A stretch of 64,000 bases of DNA from Cnuibacter physcomitrellae (GTDB lineage: Bacteria; Actinomycetota; Actinomycetes; Actinomycetales; Microbacteriaceae), in NCBI RefSeq assembly GCF_014640535.1, contig NZ_BMHD01000001.1:1-64000 (forward strand), read 5' to 3'. Position numbers and translations under genes: made by a program. Position 1 is the first letter of the stretch, and every line of letters begins with the position of its first letter. Shown here in pieces: positions 53,080-61,287 of this stretch. Under the pieces are notes generated by a model. The model had not been told where the DNA came from. It worked only from the letters and a program-made list of their open reading frames with translations, and made no database searches.

Positions 53080-53404
53080 CGTACGCCTCCGCGACCGATG
53101 CGTGCGGAGGCAGCACCTGGTCGACGTTCGAGAGCGCCAGCACCATCTGCACCTGGGAGGAGGGCGCCACGATCTTGAGGTCGCCGTCGGCCTGCCGGGC
53201 GCTCTTGAGACAGGCGATCAGCGCCCCCAGGCCCGACGAGTCCATGAACTGCACCCGGCTCATGTCGACGACGATCCTCGGTCGACCCGAGTCGATCGCC
53301 CGCTTCACCGTCTCGCGCAGCGTCGGCGCCGACACCATGTTGAGCCTTCCGTCGCCTCGCACGATCGCGATGTCGTCGCCGGCGTCCTCCGTCGTGAACT
53401 GCAT
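53072..53404 (-). CDS. STAS-domain anti-sigma factor antagonist
   Basis: A 110-residue STAS protein. The phosphorylation-site region is VVDMSRVQFMDSSGLGALIACLKSARQ, with the Ser pair in DSSGLG. MQFTTEDAGDDIAIVRGDGRLNMVSAPTLRETV begins the domain. ATG 53404 follows GGGGAGAGGTGGGG. When unphosphorylated it should bind the RsbW-type kinase and free its sigma factor. Overlaps the kinase gene. Confidence 0.92.
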   Translation of the reverse strand: MQFTTEDAGDDIAIVRGDGRLNMVSAPTLRETVKRAIDSGRPRIVVDMSRVQFMDSSGLGALIACLKSARQADGDLKIVAPSSQVQMVLALSNVDQVLPPHASVAEAYGD

Positions 53405-53457
53405 AAGCCCCACCTCTCCCCGAATAGACTAGGGCGGAACCAGGCGAAAGGACCGTC

Positions 53458-53670
53458 ATGACCCCCGCGGAGCGCGCCGTCGACGGCATCCTCACGCGCT
53501 ATCCCTCGGTGCGCGTGGTGCTCAGCGACGCGGTGTTCAACGACGCGTACTACCACGCCGACGGTCCTGACGGCGGCACGCTCTACGTCAACGCGGAGTT
53601 CACCCCCTTCATCGCGGCGCACTCCTCGTGGAAGGGCAGCGTCATCACCACCGAGGCCCTTCCCGACTGA
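53458..53670 (+). CDS. Small hypothetical protein (70 residues)
   Basis: A compact soluble protein: MTPAERAVDGILTRYPSVRVVLSDAVFNDAYYHADGPDGGTLYVNAEFTPFIAAHSSWKG... AAAGGACC lies before ATG 53458 and TAGACT about 30 bp upstream could be a -10. Divergent from the STAS gene, so it may share its promoter region and stress response. I do not recognise the family. Confidence 0.7.
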   Translation: MTPAERAVDGILTRYPSVRVVLSDAVFNDAYYHADGPDGGTLYVNAEFTPFIAAHSSWKGSVITTEALPD

Positions 53671-53702
53671 GCACTGAGCGGGGCGCGGGCGCTGCCGCTC
53701 CG

Positions 53703-55076
53703 TCAGGCGGTGACCGCGATCCGCGAGGCCTTCCGCTCGCGCGGTCGTCGGGCGTAGTCGCGCGACCGCTGGCTCGAGAGGGCCACGAGGATGAGGATCG
53801 ACAGCGACAGCGACACCAGGTTCGTCGCGAGGTCGATGACGGCGCCCGTCGTGATCGCGGCGACGGCCGCCTGCACGATGACGAGGACGCTCACGCTCAT
53901 CACGGCGATGCGGGCGATGTTGCTGCCGGCCAGCACCAGGATGCCGAGGGTGAGCTCGACGACGAAGAAGGCCGCGAACACGCCGAGCAGGATCCACAGC
54001 ACGACCTGGACCGTCTGAGGATCCGACTCCTGGTCGATCTCGACGACCAAGGCGTCGCGGAACCCGCCCCAGTCCAGCCACGCCCCGATCAGGGTCAGGA
54101 GCGGGGTGACCGACTCGAGGATGACCACCACGCCGCCGAAGGTGGTGGGCGCGGGGCGCCGCACCCGCTTGTCGGGCGTCCCGGCGGTGGCATCCGTCCC
54201 CGGGGTGGGGACGGGGAGCGTCACCTGCGCGGCGCCCTCCTGGCTGGTGGCGACACGGGCGAGATCGATGACGGGCAGGTCGCCGTCGGTGACGATCTGA
54301 TCGCCGCCGCCGTTCCGGGAGTGGTAGCCGGTCGCGAAGTCCTCCAGCACCTCGACGGCCACCGCCGGGTCGGCCTCGGTGAGCGTCGCGACGATGTGGT
54401 CGCGCTCGATGTCGGTGTTCTCCTCGATCTTGTGCGTGATCTGCAGGGTGAACAGCGAGAAGCCGACCGCGCGGTCGTAGGTGCCCGCCGCCAGCCAGTC
54501 CACCCGATGGCCGCCGGGCAGCAGCCAGCCGTCCGGGCAGCGCCAGAAGCGCACGTGGTGCCGCTTCGCCGGGTTTCCCGCGACCTCCTGCTGGTAGGCG
54601 AAGTCCTGGTTCCGTCCGAACAGCATCAGCGGGCTGACCGGGGCTTCGTCGTAGCTGCGGCGCAGCAGGGTGGAGGCGACGATCCTGCCCGCGCTCCTCA
54701 CCGTGAGGTCGTCGGCCCGGGTCCACCCGGCCCGGATCATCGCGCTGTGCAGCTGCGCCTCATCGCCGAGCAGCGCGAGGTTCACCGGGTCGCCGAGCAG
54801 TCCGTCGCTGGTCCGGGTGCGGCCGATGAAGTAGTTCGGCACGTAGATGTCGGTGAGGATGCGGTGCAGCCTCGGCAGGGCGATGTAGGCGACGATGAGC
54901 CAGAACAGCAGGTAGAACCAGATCTGCGCCCATCCGGTCGAGAAGCCCTGGGTGAGGACGAGAGAGGCGAGCCACACGGAGGCCGCCCCCGCCACGACGA
55001 AGAAGACGTTGTCGAGCAGGGCGTTGACCGACCAGCGCCGTCGTCGTCGCGGTGAGGGGATCGCCGGGTCGGCCAT
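53703..55076 (-). CDS. LssY C-terminal domain membrane protein
   Basis: A 457-residue protein with two N-terminal membrane segments (about 18-65, FFVVAGAASVWLASLVLTQ and IWFYLLFWLIVAYIALPRL), a central soluble domain of LssY_C type (DPVNLALLGDEAQLHSAMIRAGWTRADDLTVRSAGRIVASTLLRRSYDEAPVSPL, FGRNQDFAYQQEV, RHHVRFWRC, THKIEENTDIERDHI), and about three further membrane segments (330-440). LssY_C proteins have no firmly known function; some are fused to PAP2 or DedA-type domains. Alone on its strand between the small hypothetical gene and the MFS gene. Confidence 0.85.
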   Translation of the reverse strand: MADPAIPSPRRRRRWSVNALLDNVFFVVAGAASVWLASLVLTQGFSTGWAQIWFYLLFWLIVAYIALPRLHRILTDIYVPNYFIGRTRTSDGLLGDPVNLALLGDEAQLHSAMIRAGWTRADDLTVRSAGRIVASTLLRRSYDEAPVSPLMLFGRNQDFAYQQEVAGNPAKRHHVRFWRCPDGWLLPGGHRVDWLAAGTYDRAVGFSLFTLQITHKIEENTDIERDHIVATLTEADPAVAVEVLEDFATGYHSRNGGGDQIVTDGDLPVIDLARVATSQEGAAQVTLPVPTPGTDATAGTPDKRVRRPAPTTFGGVVVILESVTPLLTLIGAWLDWGGFRDALVVEIDQESDPQTVQVVLWILLGVFAAFFVVELTLGILVLAGSNIARIAVMSVSVLVIVQAAVAAITTGAVIDLATNLVSLSLSILILVALSSQRSRDYARRPRERKASRIAVTA

Positions 55077-55142
55077 GTGCCCACGATAGCGGCACGTCGA
55101 CGCCGCGATCGTCCGTGTCGTGGGGCCGGACCCGCGAGGCGC

Positions 55143-56558
55143 TCAGTCCTCGGAGGGGCGCACGGCCGGCATGGCCAGGCTCGCGGCGATCGTGATCACG
55201 GAGCAGCAGGCGACGGCGACGAAGACCACGGTGGAGGCGCTGGTGACCGCCGCCGGATTGCGATCGCTCGAGGCGGAGGCGGCGAAGACGGAGTTGGCGA
55301 GGGCGCCGAAGACGGCGACGCCGACCGCGCTGCCGACCGAGCGGGCGAACAGGTTCGTGCCGGTGATCACACCGCGCTCCTCCCACCCCACGCTCGATTG
55401 GGCGGCGATGAGCGACGGGGAGGCCGCGAGGCCGAACCCGAGGCCGGTGACGAAGCAGGCGACGGCCACCACCGGGAGGGAGGGCGTCGAGGCCGTGGCG
55501 GCGAGCAGGAGCGTTCCGACCACCGCGATGGCGACTCCGAGCAGGACGGTGGGCTTGAAGCCGAACCGGAGGTAGAGCCTGCCGGACTGCGAGGCGCTGA
55601 TCGGCCAGCCGATGGTCAAGGACGCCAGGGCGAGACCGGACAGGAGCGGGGACACCCCGAGCGCGCCCTCCAGGTAGGTCGGCACGTACGACGTGAGGCC
55701 GAGGAGCATCGCGCCGATCCCGAGCGAGATCAGCGTCGTCGTCGTGATGAGCGGACGCGAGAAGATCGCGAGGGGCAGCACCGGCTCCGGAGCGCGGCGT
55801 TCGACGACCACGAAGGCGACGAGGGCCAGGAGGGCGACGACGAACGCGGCGATGCCCGGCACGGAGATCCAGGCCCAGGCCTGGTCGCCCTCGAGGAGGC
55901 CGAGGATCAGGGCGGAGACGCCGAGGGCCAGCAGGGCGGAGCCGGCGTAGTCAATGCGGTGACTGCTGCGCTCGACGCTCTCGTGGAAGCGGCGGAGGAG
56001 GAGCCACCCCGCGAGTAGGCAGAGGGGGACGTTCACGAAGAAGATCCATCGCCACGAGACGAACTCGGAGAAGATCCCGCCGAGCGTCGGGCCGACGACG
56101 GACGAGATCGCCCACACGCTCGCGATGTACCCCTGCACCCTGGCGCGCTCGGCCACCGTGTAGATGTCGCCGGCGATCGTGATCGCCATGGGCTGGATGG
56201 CTCCCGCGCCGAGCCCCTGCAGGGCGCGGAAGGCGATGAGGGCGGGCATGCTCCACGCCACCCCGCAGAGCACGGAGCCGACGAGGAAGAGGGCGACCCC
56301 GAGGAGGATGATCGGCTTCCTGCCGACCGTGTCGGCGAGCTTGGCGTAGATCGGCACGGCCACGGCCTGGGTGAGCAGGTAGATCGAGAACAGCCAGGGG
56401 AACTGCGCGAACCCGCCGAGGTCCGTGACGACCGACGGCACCGCCGTCGCGAGGATGGTCGAGTCGATGGCGACGAGTCCGGTGCTCACCATGAGGGCGA
56501 GGAGCACCGGTCCGCGCGTGGAGCGGAAGCCGACGCCGTCGGCGGCGACGGCGGTCAC
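55143..56558 (-). CDS. MFS transporter, DHA2-like drug/metabolite exporter
   Basis: A 471-residue integral membrane protein with 12-14 hydrophobic segments. Motif A is LADTVGRKPIILLGV; motif C-like sequence is SSVVGPTLGGIFSEFVSWRWIFFVNVPL; MVSTGLVAIDSTILATAVPSVVTDLG is the DHA2 N-terminal pattern. GTG 56558 overlaps the preceding methyltransferase stop as GTGA, so the two are coupled. Genes upstream on the same strand are the methyltransferase, mftG and mftR, so it may export a product of this locus. Confidence 0.9.
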   Translation of the reverse strand: MTAVAADGVGFRSTRGPVLLALMVSTGLVAIDSTILATAVPSVVTDLGGFAQFPWLFSIYLLTQAVAVPIYAKLADTVGRKPIILLGVALFLVGSVLCGVAWSMPALIAFRALQGLGAGAIQPMAITIAGDIYTVAERARVQGYIASVWAISSVVGPTLGGIFSEFVSWRWIFFVNVPLCLLAGWLLLRRFHESVERSSHRIDYAGSALLALGVSALILGLLEGDQAWAWISVPGIAAFVVALLALVAFVVVERRAPEPVLPLAIFSRPLITTTTLISLGIGAMLLGLTSYVPTYLEGALGVSPLLSGLALASLTIGWPISASQSGRLYLRFGFKPTVLLGVAIAVVGTLLLAATASTPSLPVVAVACFVTGLGFGLAASPSLIAAQSSVGWEERGVITGTNLFARSVGSAVGVAVFGALANSVFAASASSDRNPAAVTSASTVVFVAVACCSVITIAASLAMPAVRPSED

Positions 56559-57307
56559 TCGGCGGCCAGGGTCACGCGGGTCACGTAGGGCAGCTCGATG
56601 CGCTCGCCGGTGAGCTCCGGAGTGGCGTCGAGGAAGTCGCGCAGCCGCGTACGGAGGTCGGCCTTGCGCTCGTCGTCGAGCGCGATGACATAGCTGCGCG
56701 AGAAGACGAGGTCGGTCAGCTGCTCCCGGGTGAGGGACGTCGAGAACGGCAGCTCGACGTGGTCGTAGCGCAGCAGGGGACCGGGGAGGGGCGGATCGGC
56801 GCTGTCGTTCTCGTCGACGCCGGGGGAGGCCCCCATCAGCTCGCCGAGATCGCGCACCCACGGCACCCTCTCATCGCGGATGTTCCAGACGAGCGCCAGG
56901 GTGCCGCCCGGCCGCAGGACCCGCGCCACCTCGGCCGTGGCGCGGACCGGGTCGACCCAGTGCCACGCCTGGGCGACCGTGACCAGGTCCGTGTCGGCGT
57001 CGGGGAGGGGGATGCTCTCCGCCGTCCCGGGGAACGCGGTCACCCCGGGGACGTTCGCGAGGAGCCGCGCGCGCATGGCGTCGTCGGGCTCGACCGCGCG
57101 CACCCGGTCGAACCTGGCGGCGAGGGCGGACGTCAGCTTGCCCGTGCCGGCCCCGACGTCGACGACGTCGACGATCCGCCGCCGGAGCCGACTGGAGGCC
57201 GACTCGACGATGAGGTCGAGCGCTTCGGCGGGATACCCCGGGCGGCCGCGATCGTAGGCGTCGACCGCCTGTCCGAACGTGATCGCGTGCTCAGGGTCTC
57301 GAGCCAT
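56555..57307 (-). CDS. Class I SAM-dependent methyltransferase
   Basis: A 250-residue methyltransferase. ITFGQAVDAYDRGRPGYPAEALDLI is the usual start of Methyltransf_11 family enzymes; motif I VDVGAGTGKLTSALA, motif II AVEPDDAMRARL, motif post-I TVAQAWHWVDP and RVLRPGGTLALVWN follow. GAGGAGG precedes the ATG. It lies 35 bp after mftG on the same strand and overlaps the MFS gene. Substrate unknown; the position suggests it modifies a substrate or product of the mycofactocin locus, or is merely co-transcribed. Confidence 0.88.
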   Translation of the reverse strand: MARDPEHAITFGQAVDAYDRGRPGYPAEALDLIVESASSRLRRRIVDVVDVGAGTGKLTSALAARFDRVRAVEPDDAMRARLLANVPGVTAFPGTAESIPLPDADTDLVTVAQAWHWVDPVRATAEVARVLRPGGTLALVWNIRDERVPWVRDLGELMGASPGVDENDSADPPLPGPLLRYDHVELPFSTSLTREQLTDLVFSRSYVIALDDERKADLRTRLRDFLDATPELTGERIELPYVTRVTLAAE

Positions 57308-57342
57308 GGCTCCTCCTCGGTCGGGTCGGCGGATGCGGGGGC

Positions 57343-58863
57343 TCAGCCCCGGAGCATCAGGGCCGCGAGGACCTCGCCGATGACCACCGCGCTGTACGCC
57401 GGTCCTCGCGACGGCGCCTCGGGCAGGATCGACGTGTCGGCGATCCTCAGCCCCTTGACACCGTAGACCCGCCCGAGTCCGTCGACCACCGAGCCCGGGT
57501 CGGTCGGCGGGCCCATCGGAGCGCTGCCGCAGGCGTGCACGCTCGTGCCGAGGTGATCGAGGATCCAGGCGTCGAGAGCGGTGTCGCCGTCGAGGGTGCG
57601 AGCGGGCAGGTCCGTGGCACCGGCGGAGACCTCCGTGAAGGCGGCGGACTCGTGCAGGGCGGACGTCGCCCGCACGGCCTCGCGGAGGTCGGCACGGTCG
57701 AGAGGGTCCTCGAGGTAGCGGTAGTCGATGGCGAATCCCTCACCGCCCCGCCCGGCGGCGGGCTTGATCGTGCCGCGCGACCGCGCACGGGAGAGCGAGA
57801 CGAGCGTCGTGAACGGGTGGGGCCGGGCGGAGCCGGCACCACCGAGGAGGACCGGCACGGGGGCCAGGAGCGGCAGGATCTCCGCCGTCCCGGTGTGCGC
57901 CACCACGGCCATCGCGGTAGGGGAGTCGGTGGGCAGAGCGACCTCCGGCCACCAGTCGAGCGGGATCTGGGGGTGGTCGCTGAACGCGGCTCCGACCCCG
58001 GGGGAGTCGTGCACGACCGGGAGGGCTGCCGCTTCGAGAAGGGCTGCCGGTCCGATCCCGGACCGCATCAGGAGCTGCGGGGAGGCGAAGGCCCCCGCGC
58101 TCAGCACGACCTCGTCGGCCTCGACCCGCTCGGCGCCGCCGTCGCGGAGGAGCTCGACGCCGTGCGCCCGCCCCGCCCGGAGGACGACGTGTCGCACGGT
58201 GCCCTGGACGACCCGCGGCCGCCCCCTCCTCCCGGCGCGGGAGGGCGCATAGCCGAGGAGGTAGCCGAGCGCCGTGTTCCAGCGCACCCCGTCGACGACG
58301 TCCATCGGCAGCGGCCCCACGCCCTCCCCGTCGTCGACGTTCGCGTCGGGGATCCACCGCATCCCCTGGGCGAGAGCCGCGCGCACGAACGCCTGCGAGA
58401 CCGGATGCGTCGGGTCCGGCCGCGAGACCGGCATGGGCCCCGCGTCGCCGTGACCCGGGGCGGCTCCGAAGTCGAGGTCGCGCTCCAGCCGGATCATCGC
58501 CGCCCGCACCACCTCGGGCGACCACTCGGGAGCGCGCGCGGTCCATCGGGCGACGTCCGCGGCGGTGGGGCGCACGAAGTACCCGCCGTTGGTCGTCGTC
58601 GAACCTCCGGCGACCCGGCCGCGGATGACGGTGTAGTCGCGCCCCGTGGTCAGTCGGGCGGGATGCGCCCACGTGTCGGGATGGGAGGGGTCGGCACCGC
58701 GGAGCCGCCCGGCGTCGAGGAGGTCGTCCCCGAAGTGCCCTCGATCGGACGGGACGCGGCCCGCCTCGACGAGCACGACGTCGATGCCGCCCTCGGCCAG
58801 CCGAGCGGCGAGCGGAGCGCCGGACCCGCCGGCGCCGACGACCACGACGTCGGCGCGGATCAT
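57343..58863 (-). CDS. mftG: Mycofactocin-associated GMC oxidoreductase MftG
   Basis: A 506-residue FAD-dependent GMC-family dehydrogenase: VVVGAGGSGAPLAARLAEGGIDVVLVEAG at 5-33, RGRVAGGSTTTNGGYFVRPT, LSAGAFASPQLLMRSGIGP and the C-terminal SVHACGSAPMG...DTSILPEAPSRGPAYSAVVIGEVLA. In mycobacteria MftG passes electrons from reduced mycofactocin to the respiratory chain, allowing growth on ethanol. The ATGA overlap with mftR and the divergent mftABC make the assignment firm. Confidence 0.92.
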   Translation of the reverse strand: MIRADVVVVGAGGSGAPLAARLAEGGIDVVLVEAGRVPSDRGHFGDDLLDAGRLRGADPSHPDTWAHPARLTTGRDYTVIRGRVAGGSTTTNGGYFVRPTAADVARWTARAPEWSPEVVRAAMIRLERDLDFGAAPGHGDAGPMPVSRPDPTHPVSQAFVRAALAQGMRWIPDANVDDGEGVGPLPMDVVDGVRWNTALGYLLGYAPSRAGRRGRPRVVQGTVRHVVLRAGRAHGVELLRDGGAERVEADEVVLSAGAFASPQLLMRSGIGPAALLEAAALPVVHDSPGVGAAFSDHPQIPLDWWPEVALPTDSPTAMAVVAHTGTAEILPLLAPVPVLLGGAGSARPHPFTTLVSLSRARSRGTIKPAAGRGGEGFAIDYRYLEDPLDRADLREAVRATSALHESAAFTEVSAGATDLPARTLDGDTALDAWILDHLGTSVHACGSAPMGPPTDPGSVVDGLGRVYGVKGLRIADTSILPEAPSRGPAYSAVVIGEVLAALMLRG

Positions 58864-59537
58864 CCGTCGGCGGCGCCGGAGCCGCCGCCGGCCTGCCCTC
58901 CGCCGAAGGCGGTGTCGAGGGTGGCGAACGTGCGCTCCATCACCTCGGCGAGGTCGCTGCCCTCGTGCTGCAGCCACTGCTCGTAGGCGGCGATCGAGAC
59001 GGCGAGGTAGGTCCAGGCGATGCCCTGGGGCTCCATTGCGTCGACCGGCTGGCCGAGGCGCCGTGCGGCGAACTCGGCGACGACCGCTCGCCAGGAGGCG
59101 TACCGGAGGGTGGAGTGGGCGACGAGCGTCGGGACGGTGAGGAGCAGCTCCATCCGGCGCCGGTGGTACGGCACCTCGATCTCGGGGAACCGGTTGAACT
59201 CGATGACGGCGCTGCGCAGCGCCGTCAGCAGGGGGACCTCGTCCGGCACGGCGTCGAGGGTGACGCGCATCCGTTCGACCAGGCCCTCGAAGTCGCCCCA
59301 CGGCAGGTCGTTCTTCGACGGGAAGTAGCGGAAGAAGGTGCGGCGGCCGATCCCTGCTGCGGCGGCGATGTCGTCGACCGTCGTCTCGTCGAAGCCCCGA
59401 GTGACGAAGAGCTCGAGCGCGATGTGGCTCAGCTCGGCCTGCGAGGTCGAGGGGCTCCGGCCGACCCGGGGCGGCTCAGCCGCGGGCTCCGGTTGTGCGC
59501 CCGGTATGAGTTCCACGCCAGACCTTTCATTCGGCAC
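58860..59537 (-). CDS. mftR: Mycofactocin system transcriptional regulator MftR
   Basis: A 225-residue TetR-type repressor. Helix-turn-helix: TSQAELSHIALELFVTRGFDETTVDDIAAAAGIGRRTFFRYFPSKNDLPWGDFEG, near-identical in pattern to mycobacterial MftR. A Pro-rich N-terminal tail precedes it and a Gly-rich tail ends it. In mycobacteria MftR responds to long-chain acyl-CoAs and represses mft genes. Divergent from mftA with 71 bp between starts, where its operator should lie. It overlaps mftG. Confidence 0.93.
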   Translation of the reverse strand: MPNERSGVELIPGAQPEPAAEPPRVGRSPSTSQAELSHIALELFVTRGFDETTVDDIAAAAGIGRRTFFRYFPSKNDLPWGDFEGLVERMRVTLDAVPDEVPLLTALRSAVIEFNRFPEIEVPYHRRRMELLLTVPTLVAHSTLRYASWRAVVAEFAARRLGQPVDAMEPQGIAWTYLAVSIAAYEQWLQHEGSDLAEVMERTFATLDTAFGGGQAGGGSGAADG

Positions 59538-59608
59538 TCGGTGTCATTAGTATCGTCCACACCGCGAGCCGTCGACGACGACGGCCCGAAGCCATGAGGA
59601 GGACTCCC
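59538..59608. promoter_or_regulatory. mftR-mftA divergent promoter region with MftR operator candidate
   Basis: The 71-bp gap contains an imperfect palindrome, CTCGGTGT (about 59537-59544) and ACACCGCGAG (about 59560-59569), flanking TTAGTAT, which is a plausible -10 for mftA. A repressor bound here would block both directions. AGGAGGA (59597-59603) is the mftA ribosome-binding site. Confidence 0.5.
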
Positions 59609-59707
59609 ATGAGTGAACGCGAAACAACCGCCGAGGTCGAGACCCTGGTCGAGGCGGATTCCCTGGTGGAAGAGGTCTCGATCGACGGGATGTGCGGCGT
59701 CTACTGA
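59609..59707 (+). CDS. mftA: Mycofactocin precursor peptide MftA
   Basis: A 32-residue peptide ending VEEVSIDGMCGVY, the invariant MftA C-terminus. MftC acts on the terminal Val-Tyr, which is decarboxylated and cyclised to become the redox cofactor. The N-terminal part is the acidic leader recognised by MftB. AGGAGGA is 5 nt upstream of the ATG. It is followed after 6 bp by mftB. Confidence 0.97.
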   Translation: MSERETTAEVETLVEADSLVEEVSIDGMCGVY

Positions 59708-59713
59708 TCCGCC

Positions 59714-59989
59714 ATGGTAGCGCTCGATCTCGATGCCGGATGGCAGCTGCATCCGCAGGTCTCGGTGCGGCCTGAGCCGTTCGGCGCCCTCTTGTACCAC
59801 TTCGGGACGAGGAAGCTCTCGTTCCTGAAGGACCGCACCCTCCTGGCGGTGGTGACCTCGCTCGACGAGGCGGCCACCGCCAGGGAGGCGTGCACCTCGG
59901 CCGGGGTCTCCGACTCCGACCTCCCGCGATACGCGCAGGCCCTCGGCACGCTGGTGGCGTCGTCGATGGTCGTGGAAAGGCAACGATGA
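59714..59989 (+). CDS. mftB: Mycofactocin precursor-recognition protein MftB
   Basis: A 91-residue PqqD-like RRE chaperone that presents MftA to MftC: WQLHPQVSVRPEPFGALLYHFGTRKLSFLKDRTLLAVVTSLDEAATAREA is the family pattern. It overlaps mftC as ATGA, consistent with equal production of both partners. Confidence 0.95.
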   Translation: MVALDLDAGWQLHPQVSVRPEPFGALLYHFGTRKLSFLKDRTLLAVVTSLDEAATAREACTSAGVSDSDLPRYAQALGTLVASSMVVERQR

Positions 59990-61275
59990 CGCTGCTCGAT
60001 GCACCCCGTTCGTCCACCCCCGCCGGGTCGACCCCGTCTCCGGGCCGGCTCGTCGACCTGTTCGAGTACGGGTTGGACTCCCCGATCTGCTTGACGTGGG
60101 AGCTGACCTACGCGTGCAACCTCTCCTGCGTGCACTGCCTGTCGTCGTCCGGACGTCGTGACCCGCGGGAGCTCTCCACCGAGGAGTGCAAGGCGGTGAT
60201 CGACGAGCTCGAGCGGATGCAGGTGTTCTACGTCAACATCGGCGGCGGCGAGCCGACCGTCCGCAGCGACTTCTGGGAGCTGCTCGACTACGCCACCGCG
60301 CATCACGTGGGCGTGAAGTTCTCCACGAACGGGGTCAAGATCGATCGAGCCGCCGCGGAGCGCCTGGCCGCGAACGACTACGTCGACGTGCAGATCTCCC
60401 TCGACGGGGCGACCGCAGAGGTCAACGACTACGTCCGCGGACCGCGCTCGTACGAGACGGCGATGCGGGCGATGCAGAACCTGTCGGATGCGGGCATGAA
60501 GAACTTCAAGCTGTCCGTCGTCTGCACCCGCTACAACATCCCGCAGCTCGACGAGTTCAAGGCCATCGCCGACCGGTACGGGGCGCAGCTGCGCCTGACC
60601 CGCCTGCGGCCCTCGGGTCGTGGCGCCGACACGTGGGACGACCTGCACCCGACCAAGGACCAGCAGCGGGAGCTGTACGACTGGCTCGTCGCCCACGGCG
60701 ACGGGGTGCTCACGGGCGACTCCTTCTTCCACCTCTCCGCCTACGGGAAGGCGCTGCCGGGCCTGAACCTGTGCGGGGCGGGCCGGGTGGTGTGCCTGAT
60801 CGATCCGGTCGGCGACGTCTACGCGTGCCCGTTCGCGATCCACTCCGAGTTCCTCGCCGGCAACGTGCGCGAGGAGGGCGGCTTCACGGGGGTGTGGCGG
60901 CAGAGCGAGCTGTTCCAGTGCCTGCGCGCTCCGCAGTCGGGCGGCGCGTGCTCGTCGTGCCAGTTCTTCGACACCTGCAAGGGCGGCTGCATGGCGGCGA
61001 AGTTCTTCACGGGCCTGCCGCTCGACGGTCCCGACCCGGAGTGCGTCCGCGGCTTCGGCGAGGACGCCCTGGCCAAGCGGAAGCAGGACGACCTCGCGCC
61101 CCGCCCCGACGGCGACCACTCCCACCGCACGACCCGAGCACCCCGGAACACCGGTGTGATCACGACCGGGAAGAGCCGGAAGACCGCGATCACGATCTCG
61201 ATGACCCGACCGACGGCGCCGCCGGTCTCCGCCTGCGAGGAGAACCCCCTCGCCGGCTTCACACCCGATATGTAA
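59986..61275 (+). CDS. mftC: Mycofactocin radical SAM maturase MftC
   Basis: A 429-residue radical SAM enzyme. The cluster motif CxxxCxxC is in WELTYACNLSCVHCLSSSG near residue 40. FYVNIGGGEPTVRSDFW follows, and the C-terminal SPASM-type cysteines lie in NLCGAGRVVCLIDPVGDVYACPFAIH and CSSCQFFDTCKGGCMAAKFFTG. MftC decarboxylates and crosslinks the terminal Val-Tyr of MftA. Compared with the mycobacterial enzyme (about 390 residues) it has a longer Ser/Pro-rich N-terminus and a longer tail. Unlike the usual mftABCDEF order, mftD does not follow; four SDR genes do. Confidence 0.96.
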   Translation: MTLLDAPRSSTPAGSTPSPGRLVDLFEYGLDSPICLTWELTYACNLSCVHCLSSSGRRDPRELSTEECKAVIDELERMQVFYVNIGGGEPTVRSDFWELLDYATAHHVGVKFSTNGVKIDRAAAERLAANDYVDVQISLDGATAEVNDYVRGPRSYETAMRAMQNLSDAGMKNFKLSVVCTRYNIPQLDEFKAIADRYGAQLRLTRLRPSGRGADTWDDLHPTKDQQRELYDWLVAHGDGVLTGDSFFHLSAYGKALPGLNLCGAGRVVCLIDPVGDVYACPFAIHSEFLAGNVREEGGFTGVWRQSELFQCLRAPQSGGACSSCQFFDTCKGGCMAAKFFTGLPLDGPDPECVRGFGEDALAKRKQDDLAPRPDGDHSHRTTRAPRNTGVITTGKSRKTAITISMTRPTAPPVSACEENPLAGFTPDM

Positions 61276-61287
61276 GGAGCGCATCCC

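Noticed and set aside
57343-59301. An extended 652-residue GMC protein
   Set aside because: The extra N-terminal part is the shadow of mftR. The Rossmann FAD motif starts 5 residues after ATG 58863, which overlaps the mftR stop.
29830-59985. CRISPR array or prophage
   Set aside because: No regularly spaced short direct repeats were seen, and no phage structural, integrase or terminase genes. The repeats at 40319 are too long and too similar in the intervening parts to be CRISPR.
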